NCBI RefSeq assembly: GCF_000236565.1
Contig: NZ_AHAM01000076.1
Coordinates: 1-53,925 of the forward strand
Origin: Mesorhizobium alhagi CCNWXJ12-2
GTDB lineage: Bacteria > Pseudomonadota > Alphaproteobacteria > Rhizobiales > Rhizobiaceae
Length of the DNA stretch: 53,925 bases
Direction of reading: 5' to 3'
The notes below the pieces were generated by a model. The model made no database searches and was not told the origin of the DNA. It saw only the letters and a list, made by a program, of their open reading frames with translations. This document shows, piece by piece, positions 46,756 to 53,925 of this stretch (position 1 is its first letter; each line of letters begins with the position of its first letter). The position numbers and the translations under genes are program-made.

Positions 46756-48645
46756 CTATTGGGCCTTTGCGGGCTTCAGCCTGACGAACATGTATTTGGT
46801 GTTCGCCCAGTTCGAGACCGGGTTGGTGTAGGGATCATCCGCGCTCGGATATCCCGTCCAGTAAGTCGTATCCATCATTGTGAACACATTGTACGACATC
46901 AGCGGAATGATAGGCATCTCCCTGACTGCAAGTTTGATGTATTCCTGACCGAGCTCCTGTACCTTCGGATCGTCGAAGTCGATCGTTCGGATCTCCTCTA
47001 TGATCTTGTCGAGCTCCGGATGCGTCCAGCGCTGGCGGTTGCGCGGCGGCTGGCGCTCGCCCCTCGGCTTCAGGAATTCCGAGTGCCAGCTGTCGAGGAA
47101 GAAGGACAGGTCGGGGTGGCCGCCCCAGGTCTCCACGCTCCAGGCGATCGCGGCCTCGAAGTCGCCCGATTCGACGCGCGGGAAGAAGTCCGACGGGTAG
47201 GCCTGCGTCTTGGCGTCGATGCCGAACTGACGCCATTGCTGCACGATCATCGTGCCGGCGCGCGTCATGACCGGACGCTGGTCGCCTTCCACCAGAAGCG
47301 TGATGGAGAAGGGCGTGCCGTCCGGCTTCATCCATTGATCGCCCTGCTTGGTGAAGCCGGCGCGCTCCAGAAGCTGGGTGGCGGCCTCCGGGTTGGGCTT
47401 CCACCAGCCGCGGCCGATGGCCTTCGCGATCTCCTTGGGATCGGTGGGGATCTGCTCGCCCATCGACGGCCGCAGCATGTCGGCGATCTGCTGGCCGACG
47501 GTCGGGTCATAGGGTCTGTAATTCTGCTTGCCGGTGTCGATCTCAAAATCGGTGAGCCACTGCTCCAGCGGATCGAAATAATACTCGCCGTAAAGGCCGG
47601 TCGGCGGAACGCCGATCGCCGAGATCGTCGCCGCGCCGCGGTAGGAGGCCATCGACACCGCCTTGATGTCGATCAGCAGCGCCAGCGCCCAGCGCACGTC
47701 GGCATTCTGGAACGGTTCGACCTGATGGTTGAACATGACCGCCGGAAGTGTCGGATCGGGGTGGGCGTACGGAAAGCCCTTGAACCAGCCCTGCGAGGTC
47801 GGCGACTGCTTGATCAGCGTGAACACGCCTTCGGGCGAAGTGTCGTGGATTATATCAAGCTGGTGGTTGAGCTGCAGGATGACGCGCTTGTCGGGCGGGC
47901 CCGGATCGATATAGGCGGCGTATTTCGGGCCTGGTTCGCCATGGCGGGCAAGCGAGGTGCGCTGCCAGTCCTCGCGCTTCTCCCAGATGTACCATTTGCC
48001 GTTCGGGTCGAAGCTGTGAAGCTTGTAGGGACCGATCGTGACCGGCGGATTGAAATCGAACTTGGTCGGGTCTTCGACCTTTTCGAATACGTGCTTCGGC
48101 ATGATCCAGGCTGCATTCCAGCGCACCGTGAAGGTGGCGTGGAAGCGGGAGTTGGGCCGCTTCAGCTTGAAGACCACGGTGCGCTTGTCCGGCGCCGTCA
48201 CGGTGTCGACGCTCGCCAGGAAGACCGGGCCCCAGATCATGCTGGGGTTCTTCATTTGCGTCTGGACTGTGAAGACGACATCGTCGGCGGTGAACTCAAC
48301 GCCGTCGCTCCAGTGGATGCCTTCCCGGAGCTTGACGGTCATCTCGGTGAAATCGGCATTGTATTGCGGCTTGTCGGCGGCCAGCGAATTGTCCCAGACG
48401 CCGTCGATCCCGGCATCTGGATCGATATACCAGAGCGTATCCATGCCGAGCTGCTGCAGCCCGTTGGAGTTGCCGCCGCGCGCCACCATCCAGATGTTGA
48501 ACCAGGGCGGGTTTGTGATCGTGCCCTGCGGGTTTTCGATGATGATGGTCTCTTCGCGCGGCAGGTTCGAGATGCCTTGAGCAAGCGCGGATGTTGCCAC
48601 CAACCACGCGCTCGCGAAGAACGCCAGGACTCGCATGATGCGCAT
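46756..48645 (-). CDS. ABC substrate-binding protein, peptide/oligosaccharide type
   Basis: A 629-residue family 5 (SBP_bac_5) binding protein with a signal peptide (RIMRVLAFFASAWLVATSALAQ). Family motifs: VKLREGIHWSDGVEFTADDVVF near residue 110 and the Trp-rich C-terminal lobe. GGGAGGA is six bases from the ATG at 48645 but touches the ATG at 48651, so the former is preferred. At 629 residues it is longer than most dipeptide binders (about 510-540), fitting a bulky ligand. The 21-base operator lies 103 bases upstream. Confidence 0.92.
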   Translation of the reverse strand: MRIMRVLAFFASAWLVATSALAQGISNLPREETIIIENPQGTITNPPWFNIWMVARGGNSNGLQQLGMDTLWYIDPDAGIDGVWDNSLAADKPQYNADFTEMTVKLREGIHWSDGVEFTADDVVFTVQTQMKNPSMIWGPVFLASVDTVTAPDKRTVVFKLKRPNSRFHATFTVRWNAAWIMPKHVFEKVEDPTKFDFNPPVTIGPYKLHSFDPNGKWYIWEKREDWQRTSLARHGEPGPKYAAYIDPGPPDKRVILQLNHQLDIIHDTSPEGVFTLIKQSPTSQGWFKGFPYAHPDPTLPAVMFNHQVEPFQNADVRWALALLIDIKAVSMASYRGAATISAIGVPPTGLYGEYYFDPLEQWLTDFEIDTGKQNYRPYDPTVGQQIADMLRPSMGEQIPTDPKEIAKAIGRGWWKPNPEAATQLLERAGFTKQGDQWMKPDGTPFSITLLVEGDQRPVMTRAGTMIVQQWRQFGIDAKTQAYPSDFFPRVESGDFEAAIAWSVETWGGHPDLSFFLDSWHSEFLKPRGERQPPRNRQRWTHPELDKIIEEIRTIDFDDPKVQELGQEYIKLAVREMPIIPLMSYNVFTMMDTTYWTGYPSADDPYTNPVSNWANTKYMFVRLKPAKAQ

Positions 48646-48747
48646 CGTCATTCCTCCCTGTACCAGTCGCACCGGTGATGCGATGGCTTGTTGTCGTTGG
48701 GGAAGGAGGCTAACCCGGCGACCATAGCTGGTCAATAGAACCTGATA

Positions 48748-48768
48748 CATATCGCAACATCTGATATG
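48748..48768 (-). promoter_or_regulatory. Arabinoside operator A (upstream of binding protein)
   Basis: CATATC-N9-GATATG, a perfect six-base inverted repeat with nine-base spacer. It shares half-sites, spacing and the internal AGnnnTTn pattern (minus strand) with the sites at 50377 and 51494. A further GATACA half-site overlaps at 48744-48749. Confidence 0.7.
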
Positions 48769-48854
48769 AACTCAAGTTGTGACCCCGGATTGTTGCTTCC
48801 TTCCGTTCGAGTGCCGCCGAGCGCCGTCGCAGGCGCGCCGCATGGCGGGAAAGA

Positions 48855-50363
48855 TCACACCGACAGCCGGATGAGATTATAGGAACGCGGCTTGAGGCGG
48901 CACAAAACCCGGCCCTCCTCGACCAACGAGCCGTTCTGCAATTGCGGCTTCACCACGTCCGGCGCATCGGCGCTGTTAACCGCCTTCAGGTCCGGATGGT
49001 GGATGAGGATGTGCTCGATCAGCCGAGCCGACGGGAAGCCTGCAAGGTCGACCGTGAGTTCGGTTTCCTCGTCCGGATGCTTGTTGACGACAAAAAGCGC
49101 GACCGTGCCGGCCGCCTGGTCATGCACCGCCGCGACGTCGATATACGGCACGTCGTCGGCCGCCTTGGCGTTGTAGCGCGGCGTGTCGACCGCGACGGCC
49201 AGGCTTTCGCCGCGCCCGTGGCGCGAGGCGAGCAGGTAGGGGTAGTAGATCGTGTGCCGGAAGGCGCGCCCGCCGCGCTCGGTGGTGATCGGGGCGATGG
49301 CGTTGACCAACTGGGCTATGCAGGCGATCCGCACGCGGTCGGCGCGGCGGATGAAGGTGTTGAGGATGCAGCCGACGACGAGCACATCCTCGAAATTGTA
49401 GACCTCCTCGAGCAGCGCCGGCGCCTCCGGCCAATCCCAGCTCTTGAAATTGTCGCTGTCCTGGCGGCGGCAGTGATACCAGACATTCCACTCGTCGAAT
49501 GAGATGTAGATGTCCTTCTTCGACCGCTTCTTGGCTTTCACATAGTCGATCACGCCGCTCACGGTCTGGATGTAGCGGTCGAGGATCACCGGCTTGGCGA
49601 GGAAGTTGAGGTAGTCGTCCTCGTAATTCTCGAAATACATGTGCAGCGACAGGTAATCGACATTGTCGTAGCACTCGTCGAGGACGTCGGCTTCCCATTG
49701 GGGATAGGTCGGCATGAGCGAGTGCGAACTGCCGCAGGCGACGAGCTGCAGCGTCGGGTCGAACGCCTTCATCGCCTTCGCCGTCTCGTTGGCGATGCGC
49801 CCGTATTCGTAGGCGGTCTTGTGCCCGACCTGCCATGGCCCGTCCATCTCGTTGCCGAGACACCAGAGACGCACGTCATACGGTTCGCGCCGGCCGTTCT
49901 TGATGCGCAGGTCGCTCCAGCGGCTGCCGCCCGGGTGGTTGCAGTATTCGAGCAGGCCGCGCGCCTCGTCGAGACCGCGCGAGCCGAGATTGACGGCAAG
50001 CATCAGCTCCGTGCCCGCCGCCTCGCACCATGCCGCGAACTCGTCGATGCCGACCTCGTTGGTTTCTTTCGTCCGCCAGGCATAGTCGAGCGTAACGGGG
50101 CGGCTCTCCTTCGGCCCGATCCCGTCCTCCCAATTGTAGGCGGAGACGAAATTGCCGCCGGGGTAGCGGGTCACCGGAACATTCAGCTCCCGCACCATCT
50201 TGATGACATCACGGCGGAACCCGTGCTCGTCGGCGGACGGATGGCCGGGCTCGTAGATGCCGGTGTAGATCGCCCGTCCGAGATGCTCCAGGAACGCGCC
50301 GTAGACGCGGTCGTCGATCCGGCCGATGCGGAATTCCTTGTGGACGACAGCTTTCGCCTTCAT
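48855..50363 (-). CDS. abfA: Alpha-L-arabinofuranosidase, GH51
   Basis: A 502-residue retaining glycosidase of family GH51 that releases terminal alpha-L-arabinofuranose. The acid/base Glu172 is in CLGNEMDG and the nucleophile Glu291 in SFDEWNVWY, nearly the same spacing as in characterised AbfA proteins. The TIM barrel is followed by a C-terminal beta-sandwich from about 385. There is no signal peptide, so it acts on imported oligosaccharides in the cytoplasm. Operator B lies 14 bases upstream of the ATG. It precedes the importer genes on the same strand but with a 210-base gap and a separate operator. Confidence 0.95.
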   Translation of the reverse strand: MKAKAVVHKEFRIGRIDDRVYGAFLEHLGRAIYTGIYEPGHPSADEHGFRRDVIKMVRELNVPVTRYPGGNFVSAYNWEDGIGPKESRPVTLDYAWRTKETNEVGIDEFAAWCEAAGTELMLAVNLGSRGLDEARGLLEYCNHPGGSRWSDLRIKNGRREPYDVRLWCLGNEMDGPWQVGHKTAYEYGRIANETAKAMKAFDPTLQLVACGSSHSLMPTYPQWEADVLDECYDNVDYLSLHMYFENYEDDYLNFLAKPVILDRYIQTVSGVIDYVKAKKRSKKDIYISFDEWNVWYHCRRQDSDNFKSWDWPEAPALLEEVYNFEDVLVVGCILNTFIRRADRVRIACIAQLVNAIAPITTERGGRAFRHTIYYPYLLASRHGRGESLAVAVDTPRYNAKAADDVPYIDVAAVHDQAAGTVALFVVNKHPDEETELTVDLAGFPSARLIEHILIHHPDLKAVNSADAPDVVKPQLQNGSLVEEGRVLCRLKPRSYNLIRLSV

Positions 50364-50376
50364 CGCGTTCCCCTAA

Positions 50377-50397
50377 TGTATCAGGCATTCGGATATG
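50377..50397 (-). promoter_or_regulatory. Arabinoside operator B (upstream of abfA)
   Basis: TGTATC-N9-GATATG on the plus strand, 5 of 6 pairs symmetrical, starting 14 bases upstream of the abfA ATG. Same half-sites and spacing as operators A and C. An extra ATATCTGAT half-site lies at 50406-50414. Confidence 0.65.
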
Positions 50398-50501
50398 TAC
50401 CCGTAATATCTGATCCTGAACAGGGTGGGCGAGTCAACCCGTCTTGGTTCAGTTCACGGAATACAGGGGGTCGAACGGAGCGGCCGGCGCCTTCTACGAG
50501 T

Positions 50502-51464
50502 TCACGCGCGTTCGGGTTCCCGCCGAATGTGCAGGCGCAGGATGATGTCCTGATCGTGATTGCCGAAACCCTTGCCGAAGATGTTAACGCCTCCCGGATG
50601 CTCGGCATGCTCGTCGATGCCGACCCGCAGGCGTATCGAATGATGCTCGGCGAGGTGAAGCTGGTCGAGCGTCACGTCCGAGGTCCTTTCGCCGTCGAGA
50701 TAGCTCCCATCGGCGGTGATTTTCCACGTCTTCAGGTGGCCGTATTGTGAGCCTTCGAGCTTCCACCAGCGCGGCGTGTAGATGCCTCGCTTGTCGCCGA
50801 AATCGCCGGGCGAGGTCCAGGTGCCGACCAGCACGTCGTTTACCCAGACACTCACATCGGAAGGCCAGTTGGTGTTGGTGCCGGGCACTTCCGAGGATAG
50901 TTCCATGCTGAACTCGAGTGCTTCGATCTCGGCCTGCAGGATCTTTGCGTTGTTCGGAAACTTGTATTCGACATGGCCGCGCTCGAACCAGATCAGCCCC
51001 GCTTTCATCCGGTCCGGGTCGAGGAAGAAATCAGGCACGTCGAGGAGACCGATAATGGCCTCGCTTGAGCACAGGCCGCAGGGCGGCGATACGCTGCAAT
51101 TGGTGTAGAGGCCGAGCGGCATGGAGAGCTCGATCACGTTCGACCGGGTCTTGAGATCGTAGTCGTCGAAGCGCAGCACGATCTCGTCGAAACGCGCCGC
51201 GCAAATCTTTTGCTGGCCTTTGGTCGCCTTCACCGTTTCGGTGCGGATCAGGTCGCAACTTTCCAGCACCTGAACATTCGTCGCGACCGTCGACTGCGGC
51301 AGCGACAGGGCGTCGCTGATATCGTTGACGTTGAGTGGTCCGCGCGAATGGAGAAGCTTGAGGATGCTGATCCGCACGGGGGAGGAAAGGCCTTTCAGCA
51401 CGTCCAGCCCGTCCTCGGCATTGATCGTCAGGAAGTTGCGATTGTTCTTGAGCGGAAGGTCCAT
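50502..51464 (-). CDS. ArsR-type regulator with C-terminal beta-rich sensor domain
   Basis: A 320-residue protein. Residues 18-98 form a winged helix of the ArsR type (LKGLSSPVRISILKLLHSRG, then recognition helix LPQSTVATNVQVLESCDL). After a linker with Cys123, Cys129 and Cys132 (CSVSPPCGLC) comes a ~180-residue domain rich in Trp, Gly and beta-prone residues (VSVWVNDVLVGTWTSPGDFG, GIYTPRWWKLEGSQYGHL) that looks like a jelly-roll carbohydrate-binding fold. ArsR proteins are normally about 100-120 residues, so this is a specialised sensor. Operator C lies 30 bases before its start. It most likely senses an arabinoside; the ligand is inferred. Confidence 0.8.
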   Translation of the reverse strand: MDLPLKNNRNFLTINAEDGLDVLKGLSSPVRISILKLLHSRGPLNVNDISDALSLPQSTVATNVQVLESCDLIRTETVKATKGQQKICAARFDEIVLRFDDYDLKTRSNVIELSMPLGLYTNCSVSPPCGLCSSEAIIGLLDVPDFFLDPDRMKAGLIWFERGHVEYKFPNNAKILQAEIEALEFSMELSSEVPGTNTNWPSDVSVWVNDVLVGTWTSPGDFGDKRGIYTPRWWKLEGSQYGHLKTWKITADGSYLDGERTSDVTLDQLHLAEHHSIRLRVGIDEHAEHPGGVNIFGKGFGNHDQDIILRLHIRREPERA

Positions 51465-51493
51465 GGCGCATCCAAAGCGCTTTACAGCGCAAC

Positions 51494-51514
51494 TGTATCA
51501 GAATTTCTGATGCA
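51494..51514 (-). promoter_or_regulatory. Arabinoside operator C (upstream of the regulator)
   Basis: TGTATC-N9-GATGCA, enclosing a perfect 15-base palindrome ATCAGAA-T-TTCTGAT (51497-51511). It is in the 76-base gap between soxG and the regulator start, which fits autoregulation. Confidence 0.7.
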
Positions 51515-51540
51515 TACCAGAATTGTGCGATCCTTCAAGT

Positions 51541-52044
51541 TCAACTCTCCCCGGCGCTGTCGCCGAGCCAGTCCAGGATGCTTCGGGAGAAGCTTCGCGG
51601 GATGAGGAACTCACATGCGGTTTCGCCCGTGCGGAGGAAAAGAATCGGAACGCCATGGAGCGATGTCTGGATCGTCCTGCCGGGTGCAGCGGCGGGCGAC
51701 TGCCAATCGACAGCGATACATTTGGCGAGAACATCGGGCAGGCGAAGACCGGATAGCCGAAGCCGTGTGCGGCCTTCGCCGAGGTCGACCACCGAACCAA
51801 GATCAGGATCCACTGCGATCGGTTCTCCGCCGGGAACGTCGTAGAGCAACCAGAACCGGCGCGGAGCGACCCTGATTGCCCGCAGGTTTTGATGGCGGAC
51901 GGTTTCGCCGACCGATGTAGGGAGCGCTATCCCGAACGTCCCCAGCAGAACCGCTTCGAATTGTTGCAATCTGCCATCCCACGCCTCGACCTGCACGAGC
52001 GGACAGTCGGCAACCGACACCTCCAATGCAGAAATTTCAGCCAT
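51541..52044 (-). CDS. soxG: Sarcosine oxidase gamma subunit
   Basis: A 167-residue subunit of heterotetrameric sarcosine oxidase, which oxidatively demethylates sarcosine and passes the one-carbon unit to tetrahydrofolate. Blocks such as RVAPRRFWLLYDVPGG, VVDLGEGRTRLRLSG and TSLHGVPILFLR fit SoxG. It overlaps soxA by 8 bases, the usual ending of a soxBDAG operon. The gene is the last of the operon; the regulator of the arabinoside module follows on the same strand. Confidence 0.9.
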   Translation of the reverse strand: MAEISALEVSVADCPLVQVEAWDGRLQQFEAVLLGTFGIALPTSVGETVRHQNLRAIRVAPRRFWLLYDVPGGEPIAVDPDLGSVVDLGEGRTRLRLSGLRLPDVLAKCIAVDWQSPAAAPGRTIQTSLHGVPILFLRTGETACEFLIPRSFSRSILDWLGDSAGES

Positions 52045-53925
52045 GGAGGCGTTTTCCTTCCGGGTCGAGGAACACCGGCGACACGATCCGGGCGCGAACG
52101 GTTTCCGCTTTCATCGGATAGGCCGCGACGACCTCGGTTCCCTCGACGGCGATATCGCCGGCGAGCAGCCCCAGCCCAACATAGCGGCCGAGTTCGGGAC
52201 TGAAGGTGACGGAGGTGATGCGGCCGCGACCGTGGCCGGCGTGTTTTTCATCGGGACCGAACAGTATCGCGCCGCCGCGCAGGCGCTTGCCGTCCTCGAT
52301 GCATTCCAGCCCAACCAGACGCTGGCGGTCGGCGGTCTGGAATGCTGGGCGGCGGCGCAGCACATCGCCGACGAAACCCGTGCGCTTTCCCGCCATTCGG
52401 CCGAGCCCGAGATCGTCGAGCGTCGTGCGCCCGTCGATTTCCGGGCCGGCGACATGGCCCTTTTCCACGCGCAGCGCGCCAAGCGCCTCGACCCCATAGG
52501 GTTTCAGGGCGAATGGTTCTCCGGCTGCCAGAAGGCGGGCCCAAAGCCGTTCGCCCGCGCTCGCGCCGACATAGATCTCGTAGGCGCGCTCGCCGGAATA
52601 GGAGAGGCGGAGAATCCTGAGCGGCTTTCCTTCCCAGTCGCTCTCCAGCCGGCCCATATGCGGCAGCGCTTCGTGGGAAACATCGAGACCGGGAAAGGCA
52701 GCCGCTAGAATTTCGCGGCTCTTCGGCCCGGCGATAGACGTGGCCGCCCATTCGTCGCTGACGGAGGTGACCGACACGCGCAGGTCAGACCAGGCAGTAT
52801 CGAGCAGGAATTCGAGCCGCGACAACACGTCGGCCGCCTTGGCGGTCGACGTAGTCATGAAAAAGCGGTTCTCGCCGAGCCGCGTCGTGGTCCCGTCGTC
52901 AAAGACGGTGCCGTCGTCGCGCAGCATGACCCCGTAGCGGGCGCGCCCGACCGGCAATTTTGCAAAACCATTGGCGTAGACACGGTTGAGGAAGGTCGCG
53001 GCATCCGGCCCCTGCACGTCGATCTTGCCGAGCGTCGATATATCCATCAGGCCGGCTGCCTGGCGGACCATGCGCATCTCGGCGACGTAGGCTTCGTTCA
53101 CGTCGCGGCCGGAGTTGCGGTAGAACCAGGGTCGCATCCACAGCCCCACCTCCAGCATGTCGGCGCCGTTCGCCATATGCCAATCGTGCATCGGTGTTCG
53201 GCGGAACGGCTTGAAGTGGTGGCCGACCGCGCGGCCGGCGAGCGCGCCGATGGCGACCGGCGTATAGGGCGGGCGGAAAGTGGTGACACCGGTCTCCGGG
53301 ATCGTTGCATCGCGCAGCGCGGCCATTGCCGAAAGGGCCGCAAAATTGCTCGTCTTGCCCTGGTCGGTCCCCATGCCGAGCGTGGTGTAGCGTTTCAAAT
53401 GCTCGACAGATTCGTACCCCTCGCGATGGGCGAGTGCGATGTCGGCGGTCGTAACGTCCATCTGGAGATCAACGAAGGCCTTGCCTTGTCCGGCCGAGCC
53501 TGGGTCGCGGAACGGCGGCGAGACCATGTCGCGGAGGTCGAGTATCACGGACGATGGCGCCGGGCCAGAACTGCCGCAGAAAGTTGCGGCCTCCAATCCG
53601 GCGCGGTGGCCGGCTTCGATGGTCTTGGCCGTCGCGTATTGTCCGGCTATCGCACCCGCCACGAACTGGCCGGCCGGCAGCGCGCCCGGAACAAAACCGT
53701 CGATATCGTCCCTGTAGCCAGACTTTATGCCGAGATGCGAGGTCATGTGCGCCGTCGGCGACCAGCCGCCCGACACGCAGACGAGGTCGCATGCTATGTC
53801 GGCTTGCGCTCCCGATCCGGCTATCCTGACGGCCTTGACCCGATGCGGGCCGCGCAGGCCCGCCATGCGCGCGCCGGTGTGCACGGTGATGCCGAGGCGA
53901 GCGGCTTCGGCGGGGAGGTAAGGGG
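52037..53925 (-). CDS. soxA: Sarcosine oxidase alpha subunit, 5' end outside window
   Basis: About 629 residues of the C-terminal part of SoxA (full length near 980-1000). The frame stays open to the window edge; a GTG at 53884 is internal, not the start. The visible part covers the end of the FAD/NAD-binding region (ACDLVCVSGGWSPTAHM), the link VTTFRPPYTPVAIGALAGR and the whole C-terminal folate-binding aminomethyltransferase domain (MDISTLGKIDVQGPDAATFLNRVY to GLDVSHEALPHMG and LRVEKGHVAGPEIDGRTT). soxB and soxD are expected just beyond the edge. Confidence 0.95.
   Translation of the reverse strand, partial: PYLPAEAARLGITVHTGARMAGLRGPHRVKAVRIAGSGAQADIACDLVCVSGGWSPTAHMTSHLGIKSGYRDDIDGFVPGALPAGQFVAGAIAGQYATAKTIEAGHRAGLEAATFCGSSGPAPSSVILDLRDMVSPPFRDPGSAGQGKAFVDLQMDVTTADIALAHREGYESVEHLKRYTTLGMGTDQGKTSNFAALSAMAALRDATIPETGVTTFRPPYTPVAIGALAGRAVGHHFKPFRRTPMHDWHMANGADMLEVGLWMRPWFYRNSGRDVNEAYVAEMRMVRQAAGLMDISTLGKIDVQGPDAATFLNRVYANGFAKLPVGRARYGVMLRDDGTVFDDGTTTRLGENRFFMTTSTAKAADVLSRLEFLLDTAWSDLRVSVTSVSDEWAATSIAGPKSREILAAAFPGLDVSHEALPHMGRLESDWEGKPLRILRLSYSGERAYEIYVGASAGERLWARLLAAGEPFALKPYGVEALGALRVEKGHVAGPEIDGRTTLDDLGLGRMAGKRTGFVGDVLRRRPAFQTADRQRLVGLECIEDGKRLRGGAILFGPDEKHAGHGRGRITSVTFSPELGRYVGLGLLAGDIAVEGTEVVAAYPMKAETVRARIVSPVFLDPEGKRLHG

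Noticed and set aside
46759-48678. 639-residue plus-strand frame opposite the binding-protein gene
   Set aside because: Antisense shadow; composition rich in Arg/His/Asp without domains, while the minus strand encodes a clear SBP_bac_5 protein.

Overview
The window looks like a chromosomal segment from a member of the alphaproteobacterial order Hyphomicrobiales, probably a Mesorhizobium/Phyllobacteriaceae-type soil or plant-associated bacterium. The grounds are high G+C codon use, a density of sugar ABC importers, a tripartite tricarboxylate transporter, soxA/soxG, a GGAAC-N17-CGTT (EcfG-type) promoter and a three-hairpin CCUCCUCCC small RNA of the rhizobial alpha-r14/NfeR1 kind. No species can be fixed from the sequence alone.

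Layout, left to right. 1-2849: the edge of a possible glycosyltransferase, then two convergent nucleotide-sugar genes (UDP-glucuronate 4-epimerase-like and UDP-HexNAc dehydrogenase-like) for surface polysaccharide. 2983-5003: an orphan betaine-type binding protein, an L,D-transpeptidase and a small lipoprotein. 5004-5790: a decayed stretch holding the minus-strand small RNA and the tail of a dead ABC ATPase gene. 5791-7710: adenylate cyclase with a TolB-like domain and TPRs. 7883-12360: an EcfG-type promoter driving a tri-haem cytochrome c plus a two-subunit molybdenum hydroxylase, then a small acidic protein. 12793-17546: an RND adaptor/pump pair. 17635-20150: a SulP transporter and tandem UspA protein on the minus strand behind a structured leader RNA.

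20280-42811 is a carbohydrate catabolic island with two modules. Module A (20280-35444) holds four Gfo/Idh/MocA oxidoreductases, a sugar ABC importer, a TetR regulator, a DUF993 aldolase-like protein, a TctCBA importer and a TIM-barrel isomerase. Three GTAAC-N6-GTTAC-like sites precede the importer, the TetR gene and the second transcription unit. Module B (35475-42811) is a LacI regulator divergent from a Gfo/Idh/MocA enzyme, a TIM-barrel isomerase and a second sugar ABC importer, with a perfect CGTAAACGTTTACG palindrome at the shared promoter. The enzyme mix suggests oxidation of an unusual sugar or glycoside followed by isomerisation or cleavage; substrates cannot be read from sequence.

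42871-51514 (minus strand) is an arabinoside module: a peptide-type ABC importer, a GH51 alpha-L-arabinofuranosidase and an ArsR-type regulator with a large C-terminal beta-rich domain. A 21-bp operator TRTATC-N9-GATAYR lies upstream of the binding protein, the glycosidase and the regulator itself. This is the best-supported apparently undescribed regulon in the window. 51541-53925 is the end of a sarcosine oxidase operon (soxG and a truncated soxA).
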